Source: Owenia fusiformis (lineage: Eukaryota > Annelida > Polychaeta > Sabellida > Oweniidae). From it: a stretch of DNA of 19,000 nucleotides. The stretch's first letter is position 1. The number at the start of each line of letters is the position of its first letter. A program made the position numbers and the translations under genes. The notes below the pieces were generated by a model. That model saw nothing but the letters and a program-made list of their open reading frames with translations, made no database searches and had not been told where the DNA came from. This document shows, piece after piece, positions 18,011 to 19,000 of the stretch. The DNA lies in the NCBI GenBank assembly GCA_903813345.2, contig CAIIXF020000365.1, positions 1-19,000 of the forward strand. The letters run 5' to 3'.

Positions 18011-19000
18011 TGGTAATCCCATCACTGAACATGGATTATTTCATTGTTTCCTTTAGTGATTGAATATCAATATCATCTCTTTTATATTTGCATTATACTT
18101 CGGTTGTTGTTGCATTTTGTTAATGTAATCTTTATAAAAATATAGAACAATGAGCATGATATAACTTGACATTGGCTTGGCCAACAGATTATGCATTGTT
18201 TAATTTCCAAAGTTGGAAAAATATACAATTATTAGTAAGTTATATGTTAATATATTGTATAATATCCACAGTTGGCTAAATTGACTATGTAACATATTTC
18301 GTCATACATTCTTTCTGTGATGTCAAACAGTATATAAGTACACTATTTATATGTTCATATTGTTCAATTTCTAAAATTGGTTAAATAAACACTTCTAATG
18401 TTTCACATAGTACCTGATTCTGCAATCAAGTGTTTTTCTGACAGGTAATGACAAGCAGTGTACCAATGCACTATTTATATGTCTTTTATGGGTAAGTTGT
18501 CTGTTTATATATTGTTTTACTTAGTGATTAATTCTATGATCAATTGTTTTATATCTAACAAATGATGTCAAGCAGTACACTAGTTTCATATTTATATGTC
18601 TATCATCGGTAATGTGTATGTTGACACATTGTTAAGTATCAAAGTTGGGTAAACAAACTGTTTTTTACTTAGTAATTAACCAGTAAAGTGTTTCTATGTT
18701 ACACATCACGTTTTGCACAGTATGTCATTGCATATTTATCAGTGTTCAACATAGTGACTGATCCTGCAGTCATGTCAGTTATTTCTGTCTAATATCAGTG
18801 CACTTTTTATTTGTCTCTCCTTGGTAATGGAGTGTTTTATCATTTTACTTAGTGACTGATTCTGCAGTTAGTTGTTTATATGAAACACATTTTATCTTGC
18901 AGTATATCAGGGCACTATATATAGATCTGTCATTGATTATGTGTATGTTAATACAATGTTTCATTTCCAAATATGGATAAATTGGCTGCTTTGTCATTTT
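18011..19000. repeat. Second, highly degenerate tandem repeat
   Basis: Blocks like AGTGACTGATTCTGCAGT (18,411; 18,522; 18,670; 18,755; 18,853), CACTATTTATATGTC (18,341; 18,469; 18,587; 18,731; 18,801; 18,913) and TTTCCAAAGTTGG or TTTCTAAAATTGG recur in a fixed order at irregular 70-150 bp spacing. The array continues past the window end. It is not obviously related to the 152-bp satellite and has no coding potential. Confidence 0.55.

Overview
The window looks like AT-rich, non-coding eukaryotic nuclear DNA, most likely from an invertebrate animal. I see no protein-coding gene, rRNA, tRNA, operon or bacterial gene organisation. Nearly every base from 1 to about 12,110 and from about 13,800 to the end is repetitive. 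The open frames present are short, fall inside repeats, and shift frame from one repeat copy to the next. The taxon cannot be fixed from the sequence. A bivalve or other marine invertebrate is only a guess, based on resemblance to hairpin-ended, tandem-repeat-carrying elements known from such genomes.

Positions 1-12,110 hold a head-to-tail array of related non-autonomous mobile elements of two subfamilies, here called A and B. Order: 3' part of an A copy (1-490); a stack of five 5'-tip hairpins, two A-type then three B-type (504-790); three B elements (to 2578, 4832 and 6210); four A elements (to 7597, 9368, about 10,678 and about 12,110). A complete element would run: 5' hairpin, TTA-rich tract, head module, tandem ~445 bp (A) or ~475 bp (B) monomers rich in AGGTCA, in B a simple repeat, then a subterminal motif, a short perfect hairpin and a terminal CTAG. 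All five 5' hairpins are preceded by TTATT and all six intact 3' ends are followed by TTATT. In both subfamilies the 3' subterminal motif is complementary to the 5' arm of that subfamily's own 5' hairpin. This resembles Helitron/Helentron (HINE-like) non-autonomous elements, but no transposase is present, so the class is inferred.

Positions 12,111-13,790 are AT-rich with no recognisable feature apart from one very short Kozak-like frame. From about 13,790 to 18,010 lies a ~152 bp satellite array. It is degenerate on the left, where a ~340 bp inverted-repeat element (probable MITE) sits at 14,613-14,952. It becomes homogeneous to the right, ending in three copies of a 455 bp trimeric higher-order repeat (16,348-17,712). 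Positions 18,011-19,000 hold a second, strongly diverged repeat of irregular period.

The most notable points are the paired 5'/3' end architecture, the stack of bare 5' tips, the density of nuclear-receptor-type AGGTCA direct repeats spread by the elements, and the young 455 bp higher-order satellite.
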